Assembly: GCA_021811205.1 (NCBI GenBank)
Contig: JAJZPK010000053.1
Span: forward strand, 1-12,884
Source: Pseudomonadota bacterium
GTDB lineage: Bacteria > Pseudomonadota > Gammaproteobacteria > Burkholderiales > JABEVD01
DNA: 12,884 nt
Direction of reading: 5' to 3'
Positions 5,685-12,882 of this stretch are shown in pieces. The notes under the pieces are model-generated. The model saw only the letters and a program-made list of their open reading frames with translations, made no database searches and had not been told where the DNA came from. The translations under genes were made by a program, and so were the position numbers. Position 1 is the stretch's first letter. The number at the start of each line of letters is the position of its first letter.

Positions 5685-6542
5685 ATGAAGAAGATTACTG
5701 GAGTAGGGGCAATCGCCTGCTTGCTGGCCGCAACCAGCGCTCACGCAGTCACCAACATCGACGGTCAGAATGGCGGAGGCCTGGTGCCCTGGGCGCTGCT
5801 CTCTTCCGGCCCGAACGTGGCGATCACCCATCTCGCCACCCAGAACCTGGATATCAACAGCCTGGCCGTCAACACCAGCATCGCCAACAGAGTGGAAGTT
5901 TCCTGGGCGCACAACATGCTGAACGACAATGCTTCGGTGCTGAACGCCGGTGGCGCGCTTGCCGGGAACAACACCGACAATGTGGACAACCTCGGCATCA
6001 AGGTGAAGCTCAACGACATGAGCGATTCGATGCCCCAGTTTGCCCTCGGCGCCGTCTACAAGAAAGCTTCTGGCAATCTGGCCAGCACGCTCAATACTGC
6101 GCTGGGCGTCAACACCTCCAGCACCGACGTCTATGGCGTAGCGAGCAAGATCTTCAATATCGGCGGAAAGAACGTGCTGCTGAATGGCGTATTGCGCGCA
6201 ACCAAGGCCAATGCGCTTGGCCTCCTGGGCTTTGGCGGTGGCAATATTGCTGGCGCAAGCACCAGCTACAAGATCGAGCCAGAATTGTCGGCCGAAATCT
6301 TTGCCGCATCCAACGTGGTGGTCGGTGCCGAGTACCGCAGGCAGCCGAACTATGCATTGACTGGTACTGGGCAGGCTGGGTATCTGGATCAGAATTCAGC
6401 ATACGATTTCCATGTCGCCTACATCGCCAGCAAGAACTTCACCCTGACCGCAGCCTATGTCAATCTGGGCACGGTCGCCCCCGTGGCGAATGGCTACACG
6501 CGTCAAAACGGCATGTTCCTGCAAGGCCAGGTGAACTTCTAA
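5685..6542 (+). CDS. DUF3034-like outer-membrane beta-barrel protein
   Basis: A 285-residue secreted protein. Residues 1-21 form a signal peptide with cleavage after SAHA. The mature start carries a GGGLVPWALL segment that I associate with the DUF3034 family of betaproteobacteria; function of that family is unknown. The rest alternates short hydrophobic/polar strands (for example YDFHVAYIASKNFTLTAAYVNLG) without membrane helices, and the protein ends QGQVNF with a terminal Phe, the usual signal for outer-membrane barrel insertion. With about 265 mature residues a 12- to 14-strand barrel is plausible. Translation starts at ATG 5685 behind a strong AGGAG. It is a single-gene unit with an Fnr box and -10 upstream and a strong terminator downstream, so its amount probably follows oxygen level. 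Porin, adhesin or lipid transporter roles are all open. Confidence 0.75.
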   Translation: MKKITGVGAIACLLAATSAHAVTNIDGQNGGGLVPWALLSSGPNVAITHLATQNLDINSLAVNTSIANRVEVSWAHNMLNDNASVLNAGGALAGNNTDNVDNLGIKVKLNDMSDSMPQFALGAVYKKASGNLASTLNTALGVNTSSTDVYGVASKIFNIGGKNVLLNGVLRATKANALGLLGFGGGNIAGASTSYKIEPELSAEIFAASNVVVGAEYRRQPNYALTGTGQAGYLDQNSAYDFHVAYIASKNFTLTAAYVNLGTVAPVANGYTRQNGMFLQGQVNF

Positions 6543-6571
6543 GCTTCAAAATTTCTTGAGTTGCTCCGTTC

Positions 6572-6618
6572 CACGCCATCTTCCGCTTCGAGCCATAGCG
6601 GAGGTGGCGTGTTTTTTT
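6572..6618 (+). terminator. Rho-independent terminator of the outer-membrane gene
   Basis: A long near-perfect stem, CACGCCATCTTCCGCT pairing with AGCGGAGGTGGCGTG across a nine-base loop (with one small internal mismatch/bulge), is followed directly by seven T residues (6612-6618). It starts 30 bases after the stop. The last two T residues of the run lie inside the stop codon of the convergent small membrane protein gene. Confidence 0.9.
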
Positions 6619-6781
6619 AGTGCTGCGTCAGCATGTGCTGCGTCATGTGCGGCGAGATGAAGAAATAGAACACGAGCGCCGCAATGATGTTGAACACGAC
6701 GATCGCGGCAAACACCTGCAGCCCCAGGGCCAGCCAATTCGGTCCCGTTCCCTTTTTCGGAACATTCTCCTTTTCCTCCAT
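6617..6781 (-). CDS. Small one-helix membrane protein, 54 residues
   Basis: I do not recognise this gene. Start ATG 6781 is chosen because AGGAG lies six bases upstream; the frame is open further (to 6865) but without a better start. The product has a short charged N-terminus (MEEKENVPKKG), one strong membrane helix at about 17-42 (LALGLQVFAAIVVFNIIAAL), and a C-terminal tail PHMTQHMLTQH with three His and two Met residues, a composition that could bind Cu or another metal. By the positive-inside rule the N-terminus (two adjacent Lys) is probably cytoplasmic and the His/Met tail periplasmic. A perfect TATAAT (6814-6809) lies upstream. It is divergent from the M16 protease gene. Its open frame, RBS, promoter and clear helix support a real gene. 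Confidence 0.65.
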   Translation of the reverse strand: MEEKENVPKKGTGPNWLALGLQVFAAIVVFNIIAALVFYFFISPHMTQHMLTQH

Positions 6782-6808
6782 TTTCCTCTCCTGAGTGAAT
6801 TCACGGAA

Positions 6809-6814
6809 ATTATA
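6809..6814 (-). promoter_or_regulatory. Candidate -10 (TATAAT) of the small membrane protein gene
   Basis: A perfect TATAAT on the minus strand, 28 bases upstream of the ATG at 6781, predicts a short leader of about 20 bases. No good -35 is found at 16-18 bases spacing. It lies in the 98-base divergent region shared with the protease gene. Confidence 0.45.
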
Positions 6815-6879
6815 ACCCAGCTTTGTCAGCATGCTTCGGCCAAGGTAGAATGAACCATCTACCAAAGGAATTTCGCAGC

Positions 6880-9783
6880 ATGACCCATCCCGCTTTTGAA
6901 CTCCTGAGAACCAGGAAGATCGATTCGCTGAACGTCACCGTCGAAGAATACAGGCACAAGAAAACAGGTGCCCAGCACTTCCATCTCGCCTCCGACAATC
7001 CGGAGAACGTCTTTTTCGTCGCATTGCGCACCGTCCCGACGGATTCCACCGGGGTGGCGCACATACTCGAGCACACAGCGCTATGCGGCAGCGAACGCTA
7101 TCCGGTGCGCGATCCCTTTTTCATGATGATCAGGCGCTCGCTCAACACCTTCATGAACGCCTTCACTTCAAGCGACTGGACAGCCTACCCCTTCGCCAGC
7201 AAGAACAGGAAGGATTTCAGAAACCTCATGGAGGTCTATCTCGACGCCGTGTTCTTCTCGAGACTCGACCCGCTCGATTTTGCCCAGGAAGGGCACAGGG
7301 TCGAATTCGAAAAGAGCGGGGATACCGGCAGCGACCTCGTCTTCAAAGGGGTGGTCTACAACGAGATGAAAGGCGCGATGAGCTCCCCCGTCAATGCGCT
7401 CTGGCACACCCTGTGCACCTATCTTTTCCCGTCTTCGACCTACCATTACAACAGCGGCGGCGCGCCCGAATCGATCCCCGATCTCACTTACGAGGAACTC
7501 AAGGCGTTCTACCATACCCATTACCATCCTTCGAATTCGGTCTTCATGACCTACGGCGACATACCCGCCTTCGAGCACCACAAGATGTTCGACGAACAGG
7601 CGCTCTGCCGGTTCGATCAACTGGACAGAAAAATCGAGGTGGGTGACGAGAAGCGCTACTGCGCGCCCGTCAACGTGGAAGAAAGCTACGCCTGCGACGA
7701 GATCGAAGGAAAGACCCATATCGTCGTCGCATGGCTGCTCGGCAAGAGCACCGATCTCGAGTCGCTCCTCAAGGCGCATCTTTTGTCCAGCGTCCTGCTG
7801 GAGAACGGCGCTTCCCCATTGCGCCATGCGCTGGAGACGACAGATCTCGGCACCGCTCCCTCCCCGCTCTGCGGACTTGAAGACTCGAACAAGGAGCTGT
7901 CCTTCATTTGCGGTCTGGAAGGCTCCGAACCCGAGCATGCGCAAGCGGTAGAAGATCTCGTTTTCGATGTCTTGAACGAAGTCGCCGAAAAAGGCGTGCC
8001 CTACGAGAGCATCGAAGCCGCCCTGCACCAGATCGAGCTTTCCCAGCGCGAAATCAGCGGGGACGGGCATCCTTACGGACTGCAACTCATACTGCACGCC
8101 CTTCCCCAGGCGATACACGGCGGAGACCCGGTTTCCGCCCTGGACATCGACCCTGTGATCGAAAAGCTGAGGAGCGAAATCAGGGAACCCGATTTCGTCC
8201 AGAAGCTGGTCAAGACATGCCTGCTTGAAAACATGCACAGGGTCCGCCTGACATTGAAGCCGGACGACAAGCTTGCGGAAAAACGCGCAGCAGCGGAAAA
8301 AGCGCGTCTAGCCGCCATCAAGTCATGCATGGATGGGCAGGAAAAAGCCGCCGTCGTCGCGCGCGCAAGCCTGCTGGAAGAACGCCAGATGATGCACGAC
8401 GATCCTGAAATTCTGCCCAAGGTGGGGCTGGAGGACATCCCTCAGGAAATCAGCATTCCTGAAGGGACAAGGGAAACAGCCGGCAGCCTTCCCGCCACGT
8501 TTTTCGACCAGGGAACGAACGGCCTCGTCTATGAGCAGATCGTGGTCGAGCTTCCCGACATCGCCACCGGCCTCCTCGATCTTCTCCCCCTCTACACTTC
8601 ATGCCTGACTGAGCTCGGCTGCGGCGGAAGGGATTATCTCGAAACCCAGGCGCTGCAGTCTGCCGTCACGGGCGGCATTCATGCCTATACTTCGATCCGA
8701 GGGAAGATCGATGACGAGCAGCAGGTCAAGGGCTATTTCATCCTTTCCGGCAAGGCGCTTTCCAGGAATCTGGACAAGCTTTCATCGTTGATGCAGGAAA
8801 CCCTGGAAAAGGCGCGATTCGACGAAACAGCGCGTATCCGCGAAATCATCGCCCAGGAACGCGCAGGGCGCGAGCAGAGCGTCACCGGACAAGGGCATTC
8901 GCTCGCCATGACAGCCGCTGCAAGCGGCATGAGCCCGGCAGCCGATATCTCCCACAGGCTGGGCGGGCTTTCCGGCATCCAGTCGCTCAAGACGCTCGAC
9001 GATGCGCTCGACGACGATGCGCGCATCGAAGACATCGCCGCCCGTTTCGCGCAGATCCACGAAGCCATTCTGGGTTCCCCGAAGCAGATACTGGCCGTCG
9101 GCGAAGCAGACAACAGGCAGTACTTCAAGGAGAATCTCGCTTCAGTCTGGCAAAATGCGCAATCCCGGGAGACATTCACGCCTTTCTCACTGCAGCCCTT
9201 GCGGCGTCAGTCGAAGCAGCTCTGGGTCGCCAATACCCAGGTCAATTTCTGCGCAAAGGCCTATCCGACTGTACCCGTTGACCATGTCGATGCGCCTGCG
9301 CTCGCCGTGCTCGGCGGCTTCTTGAGGAACGGCTTCCTGCACCGTGCGATCAGGGAACAGGGCGGCGCATATGGAGGCGGCGCCGGCCAGGACTCGGACA
9401 TCGCAGCCTTCCGCTTCTTTTCCTACCGGGACCCGAGGCTCGAGGAAACGCTGAGCGACTTCGACCTGTCGATCGAATGGCTGCTCTCCGAAAAGCACGA
9501 ATGGAGACAGGCAGAGGAAGCAATACTGGGTGTCATATCGAGCATAGACAAACCCGGCTCCCCAGCAGGAGAAGCGAAACAGGCTTTCCACAGTGCGCTT
9601 TTCGGAAGAACGCCCGAACAGCGCAGGCGTTTCAGGGCAAGGGTTTTGAAAGTCACCCTGGAAGAATTGATCGAAGTCGGCAGGCGCTACCTCGTTCCTG
9701 AAAAAGCCAGCGTCGCCGTCATCACCAACCAGGCGACACTCGATTCAACGGGAGATCTGGGGCTCGAGCTGTTCAGGCTGTAA
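6880..9783 (+). CDS. M16C metallopeptidase, presequence-protease (PreP/Cym1) type
   Basis: A 967-residue zinc peptidase with the length and plan of PreP: two M16 halves joined by a hinge. The inverted zinc motif HILEH is at 61-65 (His61, Glu64 catalytic, His65), and the third ligand Glu162 in NEMKGAMSSP follows at about the spacing known in PreP. The distal half carries IREQGGAYGG, with Arg825 and Tyr831 matching the substrate-gripping Arg/Tyr pair of the family. No signal peptide, so cytoplasmic; it should degrade unfolded peptides of roughly 10-65 residues inside a closed chamber. Start ATG 6880 is chosen for its AAAGGAA upstream; an ATG at 6850 is possible. The 3' end overlaps convergent sbcB by 11 bases. 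Bacterial members probably clear leftover peptides; the exact role here is unknown. Confidence 0.93.
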   Translation: MTHPAFELLRTRKIDSLNVTVEEYRHKKTGAQHFHLASDNPENVFFVALRTVPTDSTGVAHILEHTALCGSERYPVRDPFFMMIRRSLNTFMNAFTSSDWTAYPFASKNRKDFRNLMEVYLDAVFFSRLDPLDFAQEGHRVEFEKSGDTGSDLVFKGVVYNEMKGAMSSPVNALWHTLCTYLFPSSTYHYNSGGAPESIPDLTYEELKAFYHTHYHPSNSVFMTYGDIPAFEHHKMFDEQALCRFDQLDRKIEVGDEKRYCAPVNVEESYACDEIEGKTHIVVAWLLGKSTDLESLLKAHLLSSVLLENGASPLRHALETTDLGTAPSPLCGLEDSNKELSFICGLEGSEPEHAQAVEDLVFDVLNEVAEKGVPYESIEAALHQIELSQREISGDGHPYGLQLILHALPQAIHGGDPVSALDIDPVIEKLRSEIREPDFVQKLVKTCLLENMHRVRLTLKPDDKLAEKRAAAEKARLAAIKSCMDGQEKAAVVARASLLEERQMMHDDPEILPKVGLEDIPQEISIPEGTRETAGSLPATFFDQGTNGLVYEQIVVELPDIATGLLDLLPLYTSCLTELGCGGRDYLETQALQSAVTGGIHAYTSIRGKIDDEQQVKGYFILSGKALSRNLDKLSSLMQETLEKARFDETARIREIIAQERAGREQSVTGQGHSLAMTAAASGMSPAADISHRLGGLSGIQSLKTLDDALDDDARIEDIAARFAQIHEAILGSPKQILAVGEADNRQYFKENLASVWQNAQSRETFTPFSLQPLRRQSKQLWVANTQVNFCAKAYPTVPVDHVDAPALAVLGGFLRNGFLHRAIREQGGAYGGGAGQDSDIAAFRFFSYRDPRLEETLSDFDLSIEWLLSEKHEWRQAEEAILGVISSIDKPGSPAGEAKQAFHSALFGRTPEQRRRFRARVLKVTLEELIEVGRRYLVPEKASVAVITNQATLDSTGDLGLELFRL

Positions 9784-11143
9784 GCCTTCTTCCCCACGCT
9801 TCGAGCTGGTCCAGGATGGACGGATCGGCGCCATCGTCTCTCAGAATGCCTATTTTCTTGAAATAGGCATCAAGATCGATGCGGCTTTTCCTGAAGGCGT
9901 CCCATCTTTCCTTCTCGGGGATGGACAAGGTATCCGGCCAGTTTCTGGCCCTGTAGCGGAAAAGCATCTCGGGAATTCTTTCGTCATCGAACTCCAGATT
10001 CAGATTCGCCAGTTTTTCGGCAGATGTTGCGCGCACGATGTCCATCTTCGCGCGGTCTGAATTGGAAAAGAAACCGCCATAGAGGGCAAGATCCGGATCC
10101 GTCTGGACAGGTCTATCCCTTCCCGAATACACTTCGACGAGTTTCTCTTCCATACCCGGCGCTTTTTTGAGCGCATCAGCATGTTTGTGCCCCATTCCGA
10201 TGTCGATGGCCAGTCTTTCGGCAATCTCAGGGGTGAGCAGCTTTTCGGTTGCGACGATCGGGCACTTGTTGACATGGATGGTCTTCAATGGGATCCGCTC
10301 ACCATCGAACGCTTCCCTTGGCGCAAAAAGCCTGCGCCTGATTTCTTCCGCATCGAGCTCGATCAGGATGTCTGGATCGTACCTGAGATCATAGACCACG
10401 ATCTCGTTCCTGTTGACCGGATGCGTTGCGACCGGCAGAACATGGGCGGTGGAGCCGTATTCGGCCGGATACATCGAAGAGACATGCAGGATCGGAATGC
10501 GCAGGGCGAGCAGGGTGGAGACGAGTTTCTTGTCGCGATAGCGGTAGACATAATCGTAGAGCCTGGGCTGCGTTTTCCTGGCGAGCCTGGCCAGTGCTAT
10601 CGTCGCCTTCACGTCCGACAGTGCGTCGTGCGCCGCTTCGTGGGCGATTCCGTTGGCGCGGGTCAATTCCTCCAGCCTGAAGCTCGGTCGCCCTTCAATC
10701 ACGGGCCAGGCCATGCCTTCCGGCCTGAAGGCCCGCATCAGCCGCATCATGTCGATGATGTCCCATCTCGAGCAGCCGTTCTGCCATTCCCTTGCATAGG
10801 GATCGTGGAAATTGCGGTACAGGCTGTTCCGGGTGAATTCGTCGTCGAAGCGGATGCTGTTGTAGCCCACGCCGCAGGTGCCGGGATAGCCGAGCTCGCG
10901 TTCGATGAGCGAGATGAATTGCGCCTCGTTTTGTCCTTCAGCGAGCGCCTTCTGCGGCGTGATTCCGGTTACCAGACAGGATTCGGGCTGGGGCAGCATG
11001 TCGTCCGACGGCCTGCAGTAGAGGACGAGCGGCTCGCCGACAATGTTCAGTTCCTCGTCGGTGCGGATGCCTGCGAATTGGACTGGACGATCCCTGGCAG
11101 GATCGATTCCGAACGTTTCGTAATCGTGCCAGTATAACGACAT
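9773..11143 (-). CDS. sbcB: Exodeoxyribonuclease I
   Basis: A 456-residue DnaQ-fold 3'-to-5' single-strand DNA exonuclease used in recombination and mismatch repair. The Exo I motif WHDYETFG places metal ligands Asp7 and Glu9; RFDDEF gives Asp100, and AAHDALSDV gives His172 and Asp177. The offsets (93 residues from first to third Asp, 5 from His to last Asp) equal those of the E. coli enzyme as I remember it. Length is close to the E. coli protein (475). Start ATG 11143 shares one base with the stop of the cytochrome b gene (TGATG), so translation is probably coupled to it; a GTG one codon earlier is less likely. The 3' end overlaps the convergent protease gene by 11 bases. The C-terminal SH3-like and helical parts appear complete. 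Confidence 0.96.
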   Translation of the reverse strand: MSLYWHDYETFGIDPARDRPVQFAGIRTDEELNIVGEPLVLYCRPSDDMLPQPESCLVTGITPQKALAEGQNEAQFISLIERELGYPGTCGVGYNSIRFDDEFTRNSLYRNFHDPYAREWQNGCSRWDIIDMMRLMRAFRPEGMAWPVIEGRPSFRLEELTRANGIAHEAAHDALSDVKATIALARLARKTQPRLYDYVYRYRDKKLVSTLLALRIPILHVSSMYPAEYGSTAHVLPVATHPVNRNEIVVYDLRYDPDILIELDAEEIRRRLFAPREAFDGERIPLKTIHVNKCPIVATEKLLTPEIAERLAIDIGMGHKHADALKKAPGMEEKLVEVYSGRDRPVQTDPDLALYGGFFSNSDRAKMDIVRATSAEKLANLNLEFDDERIPEMLFRYRARNWPDTLSIPEKERWDAFRKSRIDLDAYFKKIGILRDDGADPSILDQLEAWGRRLTA

Positions 11144-11724
11144 CACCTCAGGTCGAACATGGCCTTTACCGTATCATGCCCCATCTTCTTGTGCAGGAAT
11201 GCCGCGGCAATATGCCCCCACCAATAGGCCCAGATGAAATTGGCGATGAAGCCGTGAACATGATGGATCAATTCGGCGAGATCGTTTTTCGAGCCGTCTT
11301 CGGGCAGGATGAAAAACAGAATCGCACCAGTCAGCGCCATGCCGGTCGCGGCCAGAAAACCGAGCCCATGGACGAATCCAGGCAGACCGCCGCGCCCTCG
11401 CCCCTCGGGAAGCTTGCGCGCCTTCAGCAGGGCAATGTCGGCCAGAACTGATGCCCTTCCTTCCCTGCCCCACGGAAAGAGATACCGGATATTGCTGTTG
11501 TCCTTTGCAATCAAGCTCCATGCCCAGTGAACAAGGACAATCAGTACGGCAAGCATGCCCACCCATTCGTGCATTTCGAACGTCAACGCCTCGATTGCAG
11601 TGCGCTTCTCTCCGGCTTCGGGAGCAGCCATCACCAAACTGATCAGCAACTGGAAACTCACTGTCGTTGCCAGTCCGAAATGCAAAAAACGCGTCTGCTT
11701 CGCCCATACTGTCGGGAAAGTCAC
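11143..11724 (-). CDS. Cytochrome b561-type membrane protein
   Basis: A 193-residue four-helix membrane cytochrome b, predicted to carry two b hemes and move electrons across or along the inner membrane. Membrane segments lie near 13-33, 52-72, 117-140 and 155-178. Candidate heme ligands are His15, His52, His66, His119, His155/157 and His171; this pattern suits the bacterial b561 / hydrogenase cytochrome b fold. The start is GTG 11724 with a strong AGGAG six bases upstream; no ATG alternative fits. A perfect TATAAT lies upstream. No dehydrogenase, hydrogenase or cytochrome c partner is next to it; instead it is joined to sbcB by a TGATG overlap. The electron donor is unknown. Superoxide-oxidase-like or quinone-linked roles are known for relatives and remain possible. 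Confidence 0.85.
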   Translation of the reverse strand: MTFPTVWAKQTRFLHFGLATTVSFQLLISLVMAAPEAGEKRTAIEALTFEMHEWVGMLAVLIVLVHWAWSLIAKDNSNIRYLFPWGREGRASVLADIALLKARKLPEGRGRGGLPGFVHGLGFLAATGMALTGAILFFILPEDGSKNDLAELIHHVHGFIANFIWAYWWGHIAAAFLHKKMGHDTVKAMFDLR

Positions 11725-11758
11725 CGTCTTCTCCTATCGCGATTGAACATCAGAAATG

Positions 11759-11764
11759 ATTATA
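11759..11764 (-). promoter_or_regulatory. Candidate -10 (TATAAT) for cytochrome b / sbcB
   Basis: A perfect TATAAT on the minus strand, 34 bases upstream of the GTG start, predicts a start site near 11752 and a leader of about 28 bases. The -35 region is poor (best match GTTTCA). It would drive both the cytochrome b gene and coupled sbcB. Confidence 0.55.
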
Positions 11765-11861
11765 GCCCTACAGATTTATATGAAACTTAAAACACTTGTC
11801 ACAATTTGATTTTATCATGCGCGTAAACTAATCTTTGTACGTCTATCCTAAGGAGAGCATG

Positions 11862-12113
11862 ATGGAAAAAGCAGCAACGACAGCGAAGCGCGGCACCGCA
11901 GCAAAAAGCAGCGCGACACCCAGGAAAACCGCGACAAGGACGAAAAAGTCATCCGGCGTGAGCCCGGAAATGCGCCAGCAGATGATCTCCGATGCCGCCT
12001 ATTTTCGCGCAGAAAAGCATGGGTCTTCGGGCGATAGCGACGACATCGCGCATTGGCTGGCAGCCGAAGCGGAAATCGACACGATGCTCAAGAAGGGTGG
12101 AATTTCAAGCTAA
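11862..12113 (+). CDS. DUF2934 protein with basic tail
   Basis: A small protein of 83 residues. Residues 1-35 are rich in Lys, Ala, Thr and Arg, low in complexity and reminiscent of histone-H1-like tails (TAAKSSATPRKTATRTKKS). Residues 36-75 match the DUF2934 pattern as I know it: MISDAAYFRAEKHG, an acidic turn, then DIAHWLAAEAEID, with the conserved aromatic/Arg-Ala-Glu and Trp-Ala-Glu-Glu positions. The function of the domain is unknown; the tail suggests DNA or RNA contact, which is inference. ATG 11862 is chosen because AAGGAG lies six bases upstream; ATG 11859 is equally in frame. It converges on fnr and overlaps its 3' end by 9 bases. It is divergent from the cytochrome b gene with about 137 bases between the starts. 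Confidence 0.85.
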   Translation: MEKAATTAKRGTAAKSSATPRKTATRTKKSSGVSPEMRQQMISDAAYFRAEKHGSSGDSDDIAHWLAAEAEIDTMLKKGGISS

Positions 12114-12833
12114 CCCACCGAGAAGACGCCTCAAGGCGTTTGCGTCTTTCAGTTCGATCAGCTTCTTCTGCACTGCGATCAGCCCCTCTTCCTGGAACTT
12201 GGAAAAGATGCGGCTGACCGTCTCGAGCTTCAAGCCGAGATAACTGCCGATTTCCTCGCGCGTCATCCTGAGCTGGAAGCTTGCCGGCGAATAGCCGCGC
12301 GCCGAGAAGCGCTGCGACAAATTGAGCAGGAAAGCGGCAAGACGCTCTTCCGCGCGCATCTTGCCGAGCATCAGCATGATTTCGTGATCGAAAGCGATCT
12401 CCCGGCTCATGATCCTGTGCAGGTTCTGATGGAGAACAGGCATGATCATGCTGAGTTCGGAAAGCTTTTCGAAGGGAATTTCGCAGATCTCGCTCGTTTC
12501 CAGCGCGACCGCGTCGCAAACGTGATATTCGTTGCTGATCGCATCCAGGCCCATGATGTCCCCCATCATGTGGAAGCCCGTGACATGCTCCCTGCCGTCG
12601 TCATGCAGCACCGAAGTCTTGAAAAAGCCGCCCCGGATGGCATAGATCGAGGTGAAATCGGACCCCGTCCGAAACAGGTATTCACCCCGCTTCACCGGTC
12701 GCTTGCTCCCCGCAAGCGCATCCAGCTGCTGCAGCTCTTCTGGACCGAAGCCGATGGGCAGACAAAGCTCTCTCAGGCTGCACAGCGAGCAGACCACCTT
12801 GAGCTGATTCAGCATATTATTTTGATTCAACAT
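12105..12833 (-). CDS. fnr: Fnr-type oxygen-sensing transcription regulator
   Basis: A CRP/FNR-family regulator that senses O2 through a [4Fe-4S] cluster and, when the cluster is intact, binds TTGAT-N4-ATCAA sites as a dimer. In the 246-residue numbering from an in-frame GTG at 12845, Cys19, Cys22 and Cys28 have the same C-x2-C-x5-C spacing as E. coli Fnr, and Cys110 is the fourth ligand. A beta-roll domain (about 45-125), a long dimer helix (about 135-175) and a winged helix-turn-helix follow; the recognition helix has Glu208, Ser211 and Arg212 (ExxSR), which read TTGAT. The start is more likely ATG 12833, which has GGAG just upstream, giving 242 residues; the GTG has no clear ribosome site. 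It converges on the DUF2934 gene and overlaps it by 9 bases. A weak Fnr box lies upstream, suggesting self-control. Confidence 0.93.
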   Translation of the reverse strand: MLNQNNMLNQLKVVCSLCSLRELCLPIGFGPEELQQLDALAGSKRPVKRGEYLFRTGSDFTSIYAIRGGFFKTSVLHDDGREHVTGFHMMGDIMGLDAISNEYHVCDAVALETSEICEIPFEKLSELSMIMPVLHQNLHRIMSREIAFDHEIMLMLGKMRAEERLAAFLLNLSQRFSARGYSPASFQLRMTREEIGSYLGLKLETVSRIFSKFQEEGLIAVQKKLIELKDANALRRLLGGLA

Positions 12834-12868
12834 TGGCTCCGTCACGCAATGATGAAGTATGACACATT

Positions 12869-12882
12869 ATGACTTAGATCAA
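12869..12882 (-). promoter_or_regulatory. Imperfect Fnr box upstream of fnr
   Basis: Read on the minus strand, TTGAT-CTAA-GTCAT has one perfect half site and matches 8 of 10 consensus positions. It lies 36 to 49 bases before ATG 12833, close to the expected promoter, where it would favour self-repression as seen for E. coli fnr. The window ends two bases further, so the full promoter is not visible. Confidence 0.45.

Noticed and set aside
7168..8238. 356-codon open frame on the minus strand
   Set aside because: Antisense to the M16 protease gene, whose zinc site and full-length homology are clear; no ribosome site of note and no family features.
10181..11137. 318-codon open frame on the plus strand
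   Set aside because: Lies entirely antisense to sbcB, which has complete motifs; the translation has no recognisable domain and reflects codon bias of the real gene.
11796..11818. TTGTCA / TATCAT as a promoter for the DUF2934 gene
   Set aside because: The two elements are only 11 bases apart, too close for sigma-70; no other convincing promoter was found.
11806..11819. Fnr-like sequence TTGATTTTATCATG before the DUF2934 gene
   Set aside because: The half sites TGAT and ATCA are three bases apart, where Fnr needs the TTGAT and ATCAA halves four apart, so the geometry is wrong.
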